From Orobanche coerulescens (Eukaryota > Streptophyta > Magnoliopsida > Lamiales > Orobanchaceae), in NCBI GenBank assembly GCA_033398695.1, contig JAWKAU010000231.1:121001-185000 (forward strand): a stretch of DNA of 64,000 nucleotides, written 5' to 3'. Of this stretch, positions 10,096 through 20,404 are shown in pieces. The notes below the pieces were generated by a model. It was not told the DNA's origin. It did not search any database and was given only the letters and a program-made list of their open reading frames with translations. How positions within the stretch are numbered: position 1 is the stretch's first letter; each line of letters starts with the position of its first letter. The position numbers and the translations under genes were made by a program.

Positions 10096-11523
10096 CTAAT
10101 GACTTGGCGGAGGATAATGCCCTTGTTGGACATGCCAATCTTCCATTCGTTGTAAAATTGCTTGCATCCCGGCTAGTGTTTCACGGGTCTCCTCTCGGAA
10201 AGCCTCGAATTCTTCACGAGATACGGCACTTCTTGATTCTGCTTGTCTTGACGACTCGGGCCGATCTCTCCTTCTTTCTTCTTCCTCCCCCGATTCTCTT
10301 TCTTCTTCCGGTCCTCTTTCATACTCGAATTCCTCCTCCATTCTCTCCTCTCTCTCTTCTTCTCTCATCCTCTCGTTTTCATCCTCAAACTCCGTACGCC
10401 TAGGACGGACATTACGGCCAACATATCTTTCACTCGGGGAAATTAATCCAGCTGCCTCCCGGGCCAATTTGTGCGCTTCCGTGGACATTTGCAAATTTCC
10501 TATGTCCCGAATACTAGAAATAGTTGTCAGAGTTGTATTCGGGAGTAGGAAGTGATCACCGTCATTCTGGAGAAAAATAACTCGGGAATCGTAGTCCAAG
10601 ATATTCATCAACTTCATGACTTGGATTGATAGAAGCATATTTCCCGGGAGGGGAGTTCGGTTTTGTAGAGGTACGTCAAGATGAAGTGCGATAGGGGTAA
10701 TTAAACCCCCTATCCAAATTTCCCCTCTCGGTTTAGTAGCAACGTCCTCGAAATGGTCCATAATAATAGCTCCGGCCATGGATTTGTTCCACGAGTATAT
10801 GAGCTAGGACATAAAGTTCTCGCCGAGTTATCGGCCCTGCTTTCTTTCCGCCCAAAGATAGTGCTTGCGATGACTTTGTGTAAAGAGCGGAGAATAGATT
10901 TACGAAGAGATGATCATTTCGCCGATTTGGGAATGTAGGGACGTGCACCGCTCCCCGGGTACTCTCTCTTTGTCCTCCAGGAGGTCTCACACTCCAACCT
11001 ATTGATTCGGTATTCTCCGTGTCTTCGAGCGTCATATATAGTATCCACCCGCCCGACCCACATTTTCATATTTGTTGTTGAGCCGAAATTCCAAGGCGGT
11101 CGGCTCATGCGTAATCGGGTCTCTTAACGGAGAGTGTGCTAAGAAATTCCAAAGGTGAGACATCGGTAAGTGGGCCAATGTTGAGTCATTAGCGTCGTCC
11201 AGCTGATACGTCCGAGTAGCCGCATAACATCTTCTTTTATCCCCATCGCAGTCATACACTCATCATCAGGCCATCGCGTGGGGAGCATTTTTTTCTGACC
11301 CAATGTCTCCCATCGTGCTAAGCGGCTCGGCGGAAGCTCAATCCCATACGTCTCGGGCGTCTCGACAGCCCCTTGAGTAGGTATTCTCTCTGGTTGTTTG
11401 ATTTCTGTTGCGGGCCTTCCTCTTCCTCGTTGAGTTGCCCCTCGTCCTTGGGCATTTCCTCGTCCTCGTTGAGCATTTCCTCGTCCTCTGGCCATTTCCT
11501 ACAAGAGAATTATCAATTATCAC
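10096..11523 (-). pseudogene. Element B extra 3' ORF (Athila ORF-like), frameshifted
   Basis: Between integrase and the 3' LTR, Athila elements carry an additional ORF of uncertain role, sometimes described as envelope-like. Here four to five overlapping minus-strand frames make one broken gene. The N-terminus (near 11495) is rich in RGRGNAQ-type repeats, basic and low in complexity. The middle contains LPMSHLWNFLAH and LEFRLNNKYENVG. Then come FVNLFSALYTKSSQ and TRRELYVLAHILVE, resembling the middle of Athila ORF proteins. The C-terminal frame (10096-10779) is highly charged, rich in Glu and Arg, and predicted to be coiled or disordered. I see no clear membrane segment or signal peptide, so I do not call it an envelope. 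Element G lacks this block. Confidence 0.6.
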
Positions 11524-12106
11524 TTATTCACACAAGCTCCGAATCATTTTTTTTTCGATAATACACGTACCCCCATAATATGTGTTTTCTTCAAAATATC
11601 CCAACCACAAATTTCAACCCCAAATGTAAGTAAATTCCCAAACATGTAATGACATCAATCATATATATCCATCATGTATGATAATCCCCAACAAAATTTT
11701 CAACTCCATAAATTTCTCAAAATCTCAAAAAAAATATAATCCATTCAAGAACCCTAAGTTCCTCAATAAATCATGTTTCACACAATTTGAATGTAAAGAA
11801 TAATTAAACCTTCCAAAATCGTGAATCATACCTTGAAGTTGGAGTGAAAATTGAAAAAAAAATTCAGAAAAATCGCGACCCAACCCGGATGTATTCGTCC
11901 GATTCTCACCCTTGAAGCTTTAGGATTGTGGGATAATGAAGAGCACTTTGTTTTTTTTTTTTGTGAGATTTGACACTATTTTTGCTTGATTTTGCCGGAT
12001 TTGATGATAATCGGGACTAGGGTTTATGGATTGGGGAGGAGGAAAGTTTTGGGGAAGAAGATGAAGTGAATTGGCCGTACAGCGCCTTTTATACCCCTCG
12101 ATCGAC
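11524..12106. other. Element B non-coding spacer
   Basis: AT-rich DNA between the extra ORF and the palindrome array, with a poly-T run near 11950. No gene or RNA is recognised. On the minus strand, downstream of the array, a sequence reading TATAAAAGGCGC (complement near 12086-12097) could be a TATA box for a separate transcript of the extra ORF. Confidence 0.4.
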
Positions 12107-12420
12107 ACGGCCCGTGTCAAATGACACGGCCCGTGTCATACCTGCTCCGTTTGTAAGCTTTTGCCGCTGTCCAACTGACCCGGCCGTGTCAAATGACACG
12201 GCCCGTGCCGTACTATACTAGAAAGTGAAAATTGACCTGTTCGCACGACCCGACCGTGTCAAATGACACGGCCCGTGCCATACCTTCTTGGATTCTTCAA
12301 ATCGGCTGGCTAACGGACCCGACCGTGTCAAATGACACGGCCCGTGCCGTACTACGCCAGAAAGTAAAAATTTCGACTGGTTGCACGACCCGACCGTGTC
12401 ATTTGACACGGCCCGTGCCA
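12107..12420. repeat. Internal palindrome array of element B
   Basis: Four to five units, each with CCGTGTCAAATGACACGG and a 45-60 base spacer, repeated at roughly 95 bases. It is the same motif as in the LTR U3. Like the LTR copy, it sits just upstream (minus strand) of a TATA-like sequence near 12090, as if the family kept a second promoter ahead of its extra ORF. Confidence 0.75.
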
Positions 12421-12611
12421 TGCTGTCCTGGAAAATGCAGTTTTGTCCTTGGTGTGTTTTTCCTGCGATTTGAACACCAAAATTTGAACCGGTTAGTTAT
12501 ACAACAAAATGCGAAAAGAAGAAAAAAAATTTAAAACATGCAAATAAAATTTATTGGGTTGCCTCCCAACTAGCGCTAAGTTTAACGTCTTCAGCCGGAC
12601 GTGAAAGTCTT

Positions 12612-13205
12612 TTATGGCTCGATTAAAGTTATTTCGGATACGGCTTCCTTTTGATAGGGATGATAGTAATGTTTGACTCGTTGACCGTTAACTTTAAATA
12701 GCTCTCCGTCTCTGCTCATGAGCTCGACTATTCCAGGTGGAAGTACTTTCTTAATCACGAATGGACCCGACCATCTTGATTTCAATTTTCCGGGGAACAA
12801 TTTCAGTCTTGAATTATAGAGAAGTACTTGTTGTCCCGGCATAAATTCACGTTTAATGATCATCTTATCATGCCATCTTTTAGACCTTTCTTTGTAAATT
12901 CGAGAATTTTCGTAGCATTCATCCCGGAATTCTTCCAATTCATTTAACTCTAGCAATCTTTTCTTTCCGTGGCCTCAAAATCTAAGTTTATTCTTTTCAC
13001 CGCCCACATCGCTCTATGCTCCAATTCCAAAGGTAGGTGACATGATTTCCCAAAAATGAGTTGATAGGGCGATGTTCCCAAAGGAGTTTTATAGGCCGTA
13101 CGATAAGCCCAAAGTGCATCATCGAGCTTGGATGACCAATCTTTCCGAGATGTATTCACCGTCTTTTCCAAGATTAACTTGATCTCTTTGTTGGCCGCTT
13201 GGCTT
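12612..13205 (-). pseudogene. Element B integrase C-terminal part
   Basis: Two frames (12950-13171 and 12612-12956) give the end of an Athila integrase: [40 protein letters not shown], then RWHDKMIIKREFMPGQQVLL and SRWSGPFVIKKVLPPGIVEL. No chromodomain follows, as expected for Athila. A frameshift near 13205 separates it from the core, at the spot where the third catalytic residue (the Glu) should be, and the local sequence there is damaged. Confidence 0.88.
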
Positions 13206-14331
13206 GTGGATTTGCTTGTGGATGATACGCCAATGATATTATTGTTCGGTCCCCATATTTCAGTAGAAGTTTATCCATGATTTTGTTGACAAAATGCGAT
13301 CCCCGGTCACTGATTAATGCTCTTGGAGTTCCGAATCGGCAAAAGATGTTCTTCTTTAAAAATTTCATTACTACTTGAGCATCATTTGTTGGAGAACAAA
13401 TTGCCTCGACCCATCGAGATACGTACTCGACCGCTAGGAGAATGTACTTATTTCCGAATGATGATGAGAATGGACCCATGAAGTCGATACCCCAAACGTC
13501 AAATAGTTCAACCTCAATTACGTTGGTTAGGGGCATCTCATGACGTCTTGAAATGTTTCCTACTCGTTGGCATCTATCGCATTGTTGAATAAAGAGATAG
13601 CAATCTTTGTATAGCGTCGGCCAATAAAATCCGCTTTGCAACACTTTTGCAGCTGTCCGTGTTGCTCCGAAATGTCCTCCGGTTGGGGATGAATGACATT
13701 GTTGAAGAATTTCATCCCATTCCTCTTGTGGTACACATCTCCTCACGATCATGTCGGCACATCTCTTAAAAAGTAATGGATCATCCCACATATAGAACTT
13801 AATATCATGTAGGAATTTCTTCTTTTGGTAATGAGATAGATCCGGGGGTAGCACACCTGCGACCAAAAAATTAACAATGTCAGCAAACCACGGAAATTTA
13901 GCTTCTACCATAAAGAGCCGCTCGTCCGGAAATTCTTCTTTAATCCCTTCGATCTCCGGTTCCTCCTCCTTTTTGTACTCGAGGCGGGATAGGTGGTCGG
14001 CTACCACGTTTTCACATCCTTTTCTGTCTCGGACTTCCACGTCAAATTCTTGTAAAAGAAGAATCCATCGAATTAGGCGAGGTTTAGAGTCTTTCTTCTC
14101 AAACAAGTATTTAATAGCTGCGTGATCCGTGTGTACTATCGTCTTTGTCCCAATTAAGTATGATCGGAACTTATCAAAAGCAAACACTACGGCAAGCATT
14201 TCCTTCTCCGTTGTTGTGTAATTTTGTTGGGCTCCGTCCAATGTTTTGCTTGCATAATAAATAGCCCGAAAGAGTTTTTCACGACGTTGTCCCAACACAG
14301 CACCGACCGCATAATCACTTGCATCACACAT
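13174..14331 (-). CDS. Element B RNase H and integrase core
   Basis: An open 385-codon stretch. RNase H starts with [15 protein letters not shown] and continues through [19 protein letters not shown] and [12 protein letters not shown]. The integrase zinc-binding domain follows, with [10 protein letters not shown] and CDRCQ giving the HHCC set. The core has [10 protein letters not shown] with the first Asp and [10 protein letters not shown] with the second. These motifs are characteristic of the Athila lineage. The frame is lost near 13205, just before the catalytic Glu. Confidence 0.92.
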   Translation of the reverse strand: MCDASDYAVGAVLGQRREKLFRAIYYASKTLDGAQQNYTTTEKEMLAVVFAFDKFRSYLIGTKTIVHTDHAAIKYLFEKKDSKPRLIRWILLLQEFDVEVRDRKGCENVVADHLSRLEYKKEEEPEIEGIKEEFPDERLFMVEAKFPWFADIVNFLVAGVLPPDLSHYQKKKFLHDIKFYMWDDPLLFKRCADMIVRRCVPQEEWDEILQQCHSSPTGGHFGATRTAAKVLQSGFYWPTLYKDCYLFIQQCDRCQRVGNISRRHEMPLTNVIEVELFDVWGIDFMGPFSSSFGNKYILLAVEYVSRWVEAICSPTNDAQVVMKFLKKNIFCRFGTPRALISDRGSHFVNKIMDKLLLKYGDRTIISLAYHPQANPQAKRPTKRSS

Positions 14332-15170
14332 GATCTCAAAAGGTTGAGACCAATCGGTACCACGAGGATAGGAGCACTCACTAATGCCTTCTTTAGAGTC
14401 TCAAAGGCCTGCAAACATTCGTTAGAAAGAATGAAAGAGGTGTCTTTTTCTAGCAATTTACTCAAAGGTTTAGTGGTTTTTGAAAAGTCTTTTATGAATC
14501 TCCTATAAAAACCCGCGTGTCCAAGGAAGCTCCTAATTGCTTTTTCATTCTTTGGTGGGGGAAGTTTCTCAATGGCGACAATTTTCGCTCTATCAACCTC
14601 CAAACCGGCGGACACTCGATGGCCTAGGACAATTCCTTCTTGTACCATAAAGTGGCATTTCTCCCAATTCAACACGAGATTAGTGTCTTCACATCGCTGC
14701 AAAACTAAAGTAAGATTATGCAAGCAATGATCAAATGAATTTCCAAACACCGAAAAATCATCCATGAAAACTTCCATTATATTTTCGATCAAACCGTGAA
14801 ATATAGCCATCATACAACGTTGAAATGTGGCTGGAGCATTACATAAACCAAACGGCATTCGACGATAAGCATAAATTCCATAAGGACATGTAAAGGCCGT
14901 TTTTTCTTGATCTTCCGGTGTTATATAGATTTGATTATATCCTGAATATCCATCAAGAAAACAGAAAAATTCATGCCCCGCCAATCTATCAAGCATTTGA
15001 TCAATGAAGGGAAGAGGAAAATGATCTTTGCGAGTAGCCGCATTTAAAGCCCTATAGTCTATACATACTCGCCATCCTGTAACTACTCTCATAGCAATTA
15101 ATTCATCTTTTTCGTCTTTGGTTACGGTCATCCCTCCCTTTTTGACACCACTTGAGTAGGACTTACCCAC
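14187..15170 (-). CDS. Element B reverse transcriptase
   Basis: An open stretch with all main reverse transcriptase blocks in order: RVCIDYRALNAATRKDHFPL, CFLDGYSGYNQI, YRRMPFGLCNAPATFQRCM, the catalytic box VFMDDFSVFG (both Asp present, near 14750-14780), then LGHRVSAGLEVDRAKI and IRSFLGHAGFYRRFIKDFSK. It makes complementary DNA from the element RNA. A small frame change near 15150 separates it from the upstream part and another near 14340 from RNase H. Confidence 0.93.
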   Translation of the reverse strand: MGKSYSSGVKKGGMTVTKDEKDELIAMRVVTGWRVCIDYRALNAATRKDHFPLPFIDQMLDRLAGHEFFCFLDGYSGYNQIYITPEDQEKTAFTCPYGIYAYRRMPFGLCNAPATFQRCMMAIFHGLIENIMEVFMDDFSVFGNSFDHCLHNLTLVLQRCEDTNLVLNWEKCHFMVQEGIVLGHRVSAGLEVDRAKIVAIEKLPPPKNEKAIRSFLGHAGFYRRFIKDFSKTTKPLSKLLEKDTSFILSNECLQAFETLKKALVSAPILVVPIGLNLLRSCVMQVIMRSVLCWDNVVKNSFGLFIMQAKHWTEPNKITQQRRRKCLP

Positions 15171-15712
15171 TCACTATCGGAAATTGGATATATCATCCCG
15201 GCATCTAAAAGTTTTAATACTTCCTTTTTCACCACTTCTTTCATTATGGGATTAAGTCTCCGTTGATTTTGCACTTTAGGTTTAAAATTTTCTTCTAGCA
15301 AAATCCTATGCATGCATATGGAGGGACTAATCCCCTTCAAATCTGAGATAGACCACCCTATAGCCGACTTATGTGCCCTCAATACACGAAGCAATTTATC
15401 TAGTTGAGTGGATGAAAGTGAAGAGGATACAATTACCGGATTGGATTTGTTATCATCCAGAAATACATACTTGAGGTGTTCCGGGAGGGTTTTAAGGTCC
15501 AAGCTTGGTTGAGATGAATCCGATTGAGATGAAACGGACCCCAAATTTTTGTCCATGTCATTGGACATGTTTGATTCGTCCGTCAGCTTGATTTCTGCAA
15601 CTACTTCATGCTTCCTTTCGTCTAAATCATCGAACGTATTGCTTTGCGTTTTTTCCTGTAGAGAATTCAATTCAGAAACGTAATCAAACAAGTCAGAATC
15701 GTCAAACTCCAA
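15128..15712 (-). CDS. Element B pol, linker between protease and reverse transcriptase
   Basis: A 194-codon frame holding the variable acidic linker and then the start of the reverse transcriptase domain: LKTLPEHLKYVFLDDN, IGWSISDLKGISPSICMHRI and LDAGMIYPISDSEWVSPTQV. These are typical of the N-terminal reverse transcriptase of Athila elements. It overlaps the next frame by about 40 bases, where a 1-2 base indel breaks pol. Confidence 0.88.
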   Translation of the reverse strand: MEFDDSDLFDYVSELNSLQEKTQSNTFDDLDERKHEVVAEIKLTDESNMSNDMDKNLGSVSSQSDSSQPSLDLKTLPEHLKYVFLDDNKSNPVIVSSSLSSTQLDKLLRVLRAHKSAIGWSISDLKGISPSICMHRILLEENFKPKVQNQRRLNPIMKEVVKKEVLKLLDAGMIYPISDSEWVSPTQVVSKREG

Positions 15713-15753
15713 AGTTGAATCACTAGAAAAACATGAATTCGTAAGAGCGAACT

Positions 15754-16231
15754 CTAACGGATCCGACGATAATGAGTGTAGGATTTTTTCTTTCCATACG
15801 AGCTTATATGGTCAATAACATTGCAATATTCCGTATTATCATGAAATTTCATAGCTTTGAAAATAGAAAATAGAACATGCTCGTCGTTAACACGTAGTGT
15901 TAATTCTCCCCTTTCAACATCAATAAGAGCCTTTCCCGTTGCTAGAAATGGACGTCCAAGGATAAGTGGTAAATCTCCGTCTTCTTCCATATCAAGGATA
16001 ACAAAATCCGCTGGAAAAATAAACTTGTCGACTTTTACAAGCACATCTTCAACAATCCCCTTGGGATGTGTTATGGATCGATCCGCTAATTGGAGCATAA
16101 CCGTTGTGGTTTTCATTTCTCCGCCACCTAATTTCCTGAAAATAGATAACGGCATGAGGTTAATCAAGCACCTAAATCACACAAAGCTTTATCGAATGAT
16201 ACGTTTCCAATAGTGCATGGGACGGTAAAGC
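15754..16231 (-). pseudogene. Element B aspartic protease
   Basis: The frame holds INLMPLSIFRKLG, FPADFVILDMEEDGDLPLIL and GRPFLATGKALIDVERGELT, the Athila protease. The active-site motif D-L-G-A-S lies at about 16170-16190. The bases for DLGA are present, but the next codon is damaged by a short deletion that changes frame, and the frame before it ends with VKLTEECSAIIQRKLPQKL at 16232. A single indel is therefore enough to explain the break. Confidence 0.85.
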
Positions 16232-18069
16232 TTAGGGATCCTTAAGCTTTTGAGGCAATTTGCGTTGGATAATAGCGCTACATTCTTCGGTTAGTTTAAC
16301 CGTCTCATGATCTTCCATCTTTCTTTTTCTTGACATCACATCCTTCAAGAACTTTGCGTAGTTAGGCATTTGTTCCAAAGCTTCTGCAAAAGGAATATTG
16401 ATATTAATTTTCTTGAAGATGTCTAAAAATTTTGCGAATTGTGCATCTAACTTTTTCTTTTTGAAACGTTGAGGGAAAGGTAGAGGAACGTTAGGAGTAG
16501 AGTTAGGAGATATTTTAAGCTTCTCACCCCTTAGTTGTATCATGCTTCCCTTCTTCCTTTTCAATTTCGAATTGATCCTCCTTGACTTCCTCACTTGGCA
16601 TCTTTGGCCCTTCATAATTTGTTCCACTTCTTAAGGTGATCGCTGGCACGACTCTTTGGGATTCACTTCGGTATTGCTTGGAAATTGTCCCCGTTGATGT
16701 TGACTCCCAACCACTTTAGCTAATTGTCCAATTTGAGTTTCGAGATTTTTCATTTGAGCTCCCATGGTGGTAGCTAGTTGAGTGACATGGCCTTCGATTT
16801 TGTCTAATTTCTCCTCGTCTCGACTAAATCGACTTTTCGTCTCCATCATGAAGGTAGCTAGAATATTCTCGAGATTCGACGTCGGTTTTGATTCTTCAAT
16901 TATCTCCCATTCGATACCTTGAATCCGGCCGGTGGTTGCAAAGCATTCTTTGGATTGGCATAGCTAAAATTTTCATGATTTCGATTTGAGGGATGGTAGA
17001 AGCCCGGTGGTGGATTATTTCGGTAATTGTTGTAACTCCGATTATTAATGTAGTGTGCTTCTTCCAATGGATCGGATGGTAGTGAACTTGAACTTCCTTG
17101 AGAAACTCCCTTCGAATCACCTCCTTTTGTTAGAGCCCCCAATTGAGTTGTTAGCATCGTCATTTGTGCGGTTAATGCCTTTATGGGATCCGAATCGGAT
17201 ATCTCAGCCACCCTTCTAATATTTGATCTTTCCGTTGGCCATTGATAGCTATTCATAGCCATTTCTTCGATCAATCCATACGCTTCTTCAGCACTTCTTG
17301 CTAGCAATGCCCCTCCCGCGGAAGCATCAATAAAATTCCTTGTTTCCCCCATAAGACCATTGTAGAAGAAACACATTTGTTGGTCTTCGGGGAAACCATG
17401 TCGAGGGCATCGCCTTAGTAGATCTTTGAAACGTTCCCAAGCTTCATATAATGGTTCGAATCCAATTGATGAAATTGAGTAATCTCACCCTTTAGCTTCA
17501 TCGTCTTGTTTGGTGGGAAAAATTTGAACAAAAATTTTTCGCTCAATTCTTCCCATGTCTTTATACTTAGGAGCTAAGGTTCCAAGCCAATTTCTTGCTT
17601 TCTCCCTCAAAGAGAATGGAAACAATCGTAGCGTATAGCATCATCCGAGACTCCGTTCATTTTGATAGTATCACATATTTGCATGAAATGAGTGAGATGT
17701 GCATGTGGATCTTCGACAGAAATCCTCCAAATTGATTTTGTTGAACCATTGAAATTAAGGCCGGCTTCAACTCAAAATTATTAGCGTTGATGGGGACATG
17801 AGTGATTCCTCCAAAGTTTGGTCGAGTTTGGTCGAATCCATCCCGAATTGATTGCACCTAGTTGGTGGAATTTCCATCCTTCTGCCCTCGTTGTCTTGGA
17901 TTATTGCATTCTCGTTTGCGTTGCCCCTTTCTACGTTGTCTCCTGCTCTCTCCATATCTTCAAAAAGATCCCTTCTTAGTTTCCTTGAGGTAGCACTTGT
18001 TCTTCGGGCAAATGCTTCTACTTCCGGGATGAAAGTTTCTAACGGTACTCGAGATGAACGAGTGTTCAT
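16232..18069 (-). pseudogene. Element B gag, with frameshifts
   Basis: Begins at an ATG at 18069 (MNTRSSRVPLETFIPEVEAF), about 110 bases after the primer site, the usual spacing. The core frame at 16900-17376 reads FYNGLMGETRNFIDASAGGA and YGLIEEMAMNSYQWPTERS, diagnostic of Athila gag. Downstream pieces contain MKNLETQIGQLAKVV and PFAEALEQMPNYAKFLKDV. Frames change near 17770, 17380-17660, 16900-16850 and 16630. No zinc knuckle is seen, which is usual for Athila. Gag and pol appear to belong to one long frame originally. Confidence 0.88.
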
Positions 18070-18157
18070 GCACTCCCTGAGTAGAAATTGTATAAGAAAA
18101 TGTCTAAAGTAAGACTAAAAACACTAATCGTAATATCAACACAAAAATTATTTTAGT

Positions 18158-18174
18158 CCCCGGCAACGGCGCCA
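18158..18174 (-). promoter_or_regulatory. Primer binding site of element B (tRNA-Asp type)
   Basis: Minus strand TGGCGCCGTTGCCGGGG, complementary to the 3' end of plant tRNA-Asp. It lies six bases from the right LTR start at 18181 and fixes that LTR as the 5' LTR. Confidence 0.92.
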
Positions 18175-18180
18175 AAAACT

Positions 18181-19703
18181 TGTTCGCTAAATTTTTAACC
18201 AATCCGCAAGTGTACGGAAAATATGTAGAAAGCGGCGAGCAAGGTCGTATTCCACAGAGACTAAATATTTTTATTGTGTTGAGTATTAGATTGTAGTATT
18301 CTCGACTTATCTAGACGATCGAAAGGTAAAATGGACGATTAAAGAAATAACATACAATAATCACAATAAATTAAAACGATTGAAAATATCCGAATGGAAG
18401 CGAATTGCAAGAGTTTAGAAAGGTAGATTCCAAGGCTAGGTTTCCGTTGATTACTAAATTTAGTCGGGATTGGTTTCAAAAGGTTCTAAGTGCGTTTCTA
18501 AAATGACGATCACAACAATATTCTAAAGTCCCTCTCGAGATGCATTAAAACGTAGATTAAACAACTTATAACAACGTCTCCGTTTACTATAAATTATCTA
18601 ACTCCAAAATGTTCATAAGATTTAGATATCATCATAGTTCATCACCGATTTCTCAATCTCGTAATTTACTACGTCAAATACTCGAAACCTATTAATGCCC
18701 TCTTCTCTCGAATTATGAGCAATTAAGTTTAACATGTAAAAAACATTGATCAAGTGTCTAAACATGAATCAAACCAAGTATTTGATAAAGAAATCACACT
18801 AGATAAATATAATTATCAATCCCTCAAAATCATAGTAAATCAACGTACTCCCATGCCCGGAATGTAAAGAGTTTAGCCGGACATGGAATTGAAAGGAAGA
18901 TAGATAATCATCATGTTCATGCTAATAAAAACAACAAAATGAAGAAAAGATAGGAAGAAGATAAAACTCGTGGTGTGTCTTGATCGATCCCGGTTGAAAC
19001 CTTCAAATGTTCTTGAAGTGTTCTTCAAGAATTTCTTCAAAACCTCCTCTTTTTGGAATCAAAGTCTCTTGATCTTTTGTTATTTTCTCTCTCTAATCTC
19101 CCATATCTCAGCATATCCCCTCTCTTACCCCATCAATCCCTTTTATAAAGATAAAGCATCCACCTTTTCCACCAAAATCTCTCAAAAATGTCAAAAGGAG
19201 ATATTTCCACCGAAAAGTGACACGGCCCGTGTCAAATGACACGGCCCGTGTCATAGTATGCTCAAAAGCTCAAAAGCTGGCTGGACAGGTGACTCGACCG
19301 TGTCAAATGACACGGCCGAGCAAATGACGACGTGTCAAATGACACGGCCCGTGTCATACTTGACGAAATAAGCACAAACGGCTGGTAGATAGACCCGACC
19401 GTGTCAATATGGCACGGGATAATGACACGGCCGTGTCGATTGACACGGCCGGCTTGTGTCGGCTGCTTTGTTACCGCTTTGACTCCGATCTCGTTTCCGC
19501 ATTGCTTGATATGTATTGGGGTTGGAGACTTCGTTCTTGCTTGATTTATGTCCATGAAGTACCTATAAAATCAATAAAACGTACCCAAGCGTGATCGAGT
19601 CCAATAAACATAATACGAGTATAAACGACACAGTTCTACACATTTTAGGATCTTAAAACTCAGAAAATTGATGTAAATATATGTGTAAAAATGAGTGTTA
19701 TCA
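18181..19703 (-). repeat. Element B right LTR (5' LTR)
   Basis: 1523 bases, begins TGTTCGCTAAATTTT and ends GTGTTATCA, pair of 7045-8577. The TATA box complement is at 19138-19149, with the palindrome array at 19219-19460. Most differences from the left LTR are small indels inside the palindromes. Confidence 0.93.
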
Positions 19704-20011
19704 GCGGGTCGAATAGCTTCCCACCAATCAAATGCCTCCCCAGTCAGAAAATACTGGGCAATGGGAACCTTCCGGTCCTCGGGACAGTTAAGACCCGCGA
19801 ATATCTTTTCCAACTCCTTGAGCCAGTGATCCCAAGTAAGTGCCTCAGCAGATCCGTCAAATTTTGGCGGGTGCAATTTAACCACCTCAGCAAGCCATCT
19901 GTCTCCCCGGTTATCCTCGTGGTGCTGCTGTCCCATCGCCGTCTGCATGCGATCAACGACCTGAGCGAACTGGTTTATCTGCGCCACCACCTGTTGAAGC
20001 ACTCCCGGCAT
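19704..20011 (-). pseudogene. Element A gag, N-terminal half
   Basis: The minus-strand frame from 20011 contains VVKLHPPKFDGSAEALTWDH and LKELEKIFAGLNCPEDRKVP, ending FDWWEAIRPA at the B insertion point. This is the start of the retrotransposon gag domain (Retrotrans_gag family). The codon split by the insertion is completed by the bases beyond B at 7044, so B interrupted an open gag frame. The true start may lie further upstream; the region 20012-20389 has only weak, Arg-rich coding character. Confidence 0.85.
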
Positions 20012-20404
20012 GTTAGGATTTGCGTCATCATTCGCTGATCCTTGCGCCCTCGAATGGGAATCGGTTCGACTAGCCGATATTTCGGGGTAGTTGCGGAATC
20101 CTCATGTCTCATGTTACCACGTCGCGTCCACGACCGCGTCGCGTCCACGTCCTCCTCTCAACATATCAGTAACGCAATTTCTCAATATCCGTAATAAAAT
20201 TTTTCAAATAAAGTCCGTCAATACTCACAAAACAAGAATTAAGTAAACGGTAGTATAAGAGATTAAGAGGCTTACAACCACGGTCCACATGACGACTTGG
20301 CCGAACGGTGATGTTACAAACGACCCGTAAATCAAATAATGTAAACAGACCCAACTAAAACCCGATCGCCAAGATATCCATGAATCTTAGCTCGATACCA
20401 TATT
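20012..20404 (-). other. Element A leader and primer binding site
   Basis: A leader between the right LTR and gag. At 20390-20400 the minus strand reads TGGTATCGAGC, one base short of the tRNA-iMet complement TGGTATCAGAGC found in element C. CCACGTCGCGTCC-like repeats lie at 20115-20155. Nothing else is recognised. Confidence 0.7.

Larger units (their letters stand above)
7045..19703 (-). mobile_element. Element B: Athila-type Ty3/gypsy retrotransposon nested in element A
   Basis: A minus-strand element of 12,659 bases with LTRs at 7045-8577 and 18181-19703 and a primer site complementary to tRNA-Asp (TGGCGCCGTTGCCGGGG, complement of 18158-18174), a hallmark of Athila and Tat elements. Reading right to left: gag, protease, reverse transcriptase, RNase H, integrase, then a 4 kb 3' region with an extra ORF. 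The protein motifs fit Athila. Both halves of A's gag lie flush against it. It is nearly complete, with only a few frameshifts. Confidence 0.93.

Noticed and set aside
10026..10403. 125-codon plus-strand frame rich in Leu and Pro
   Set aside because: It is the antisense shadow of the Glu/Arg-rich end of B's extra ORF.
10096..11523. Retroviral-type envelope gene in element B
   Set aside because: No signal peptide, membrane segment or envelope motif can be seen; the ORF position alone is not enough, so it is called only an Athila-type extra ORF.
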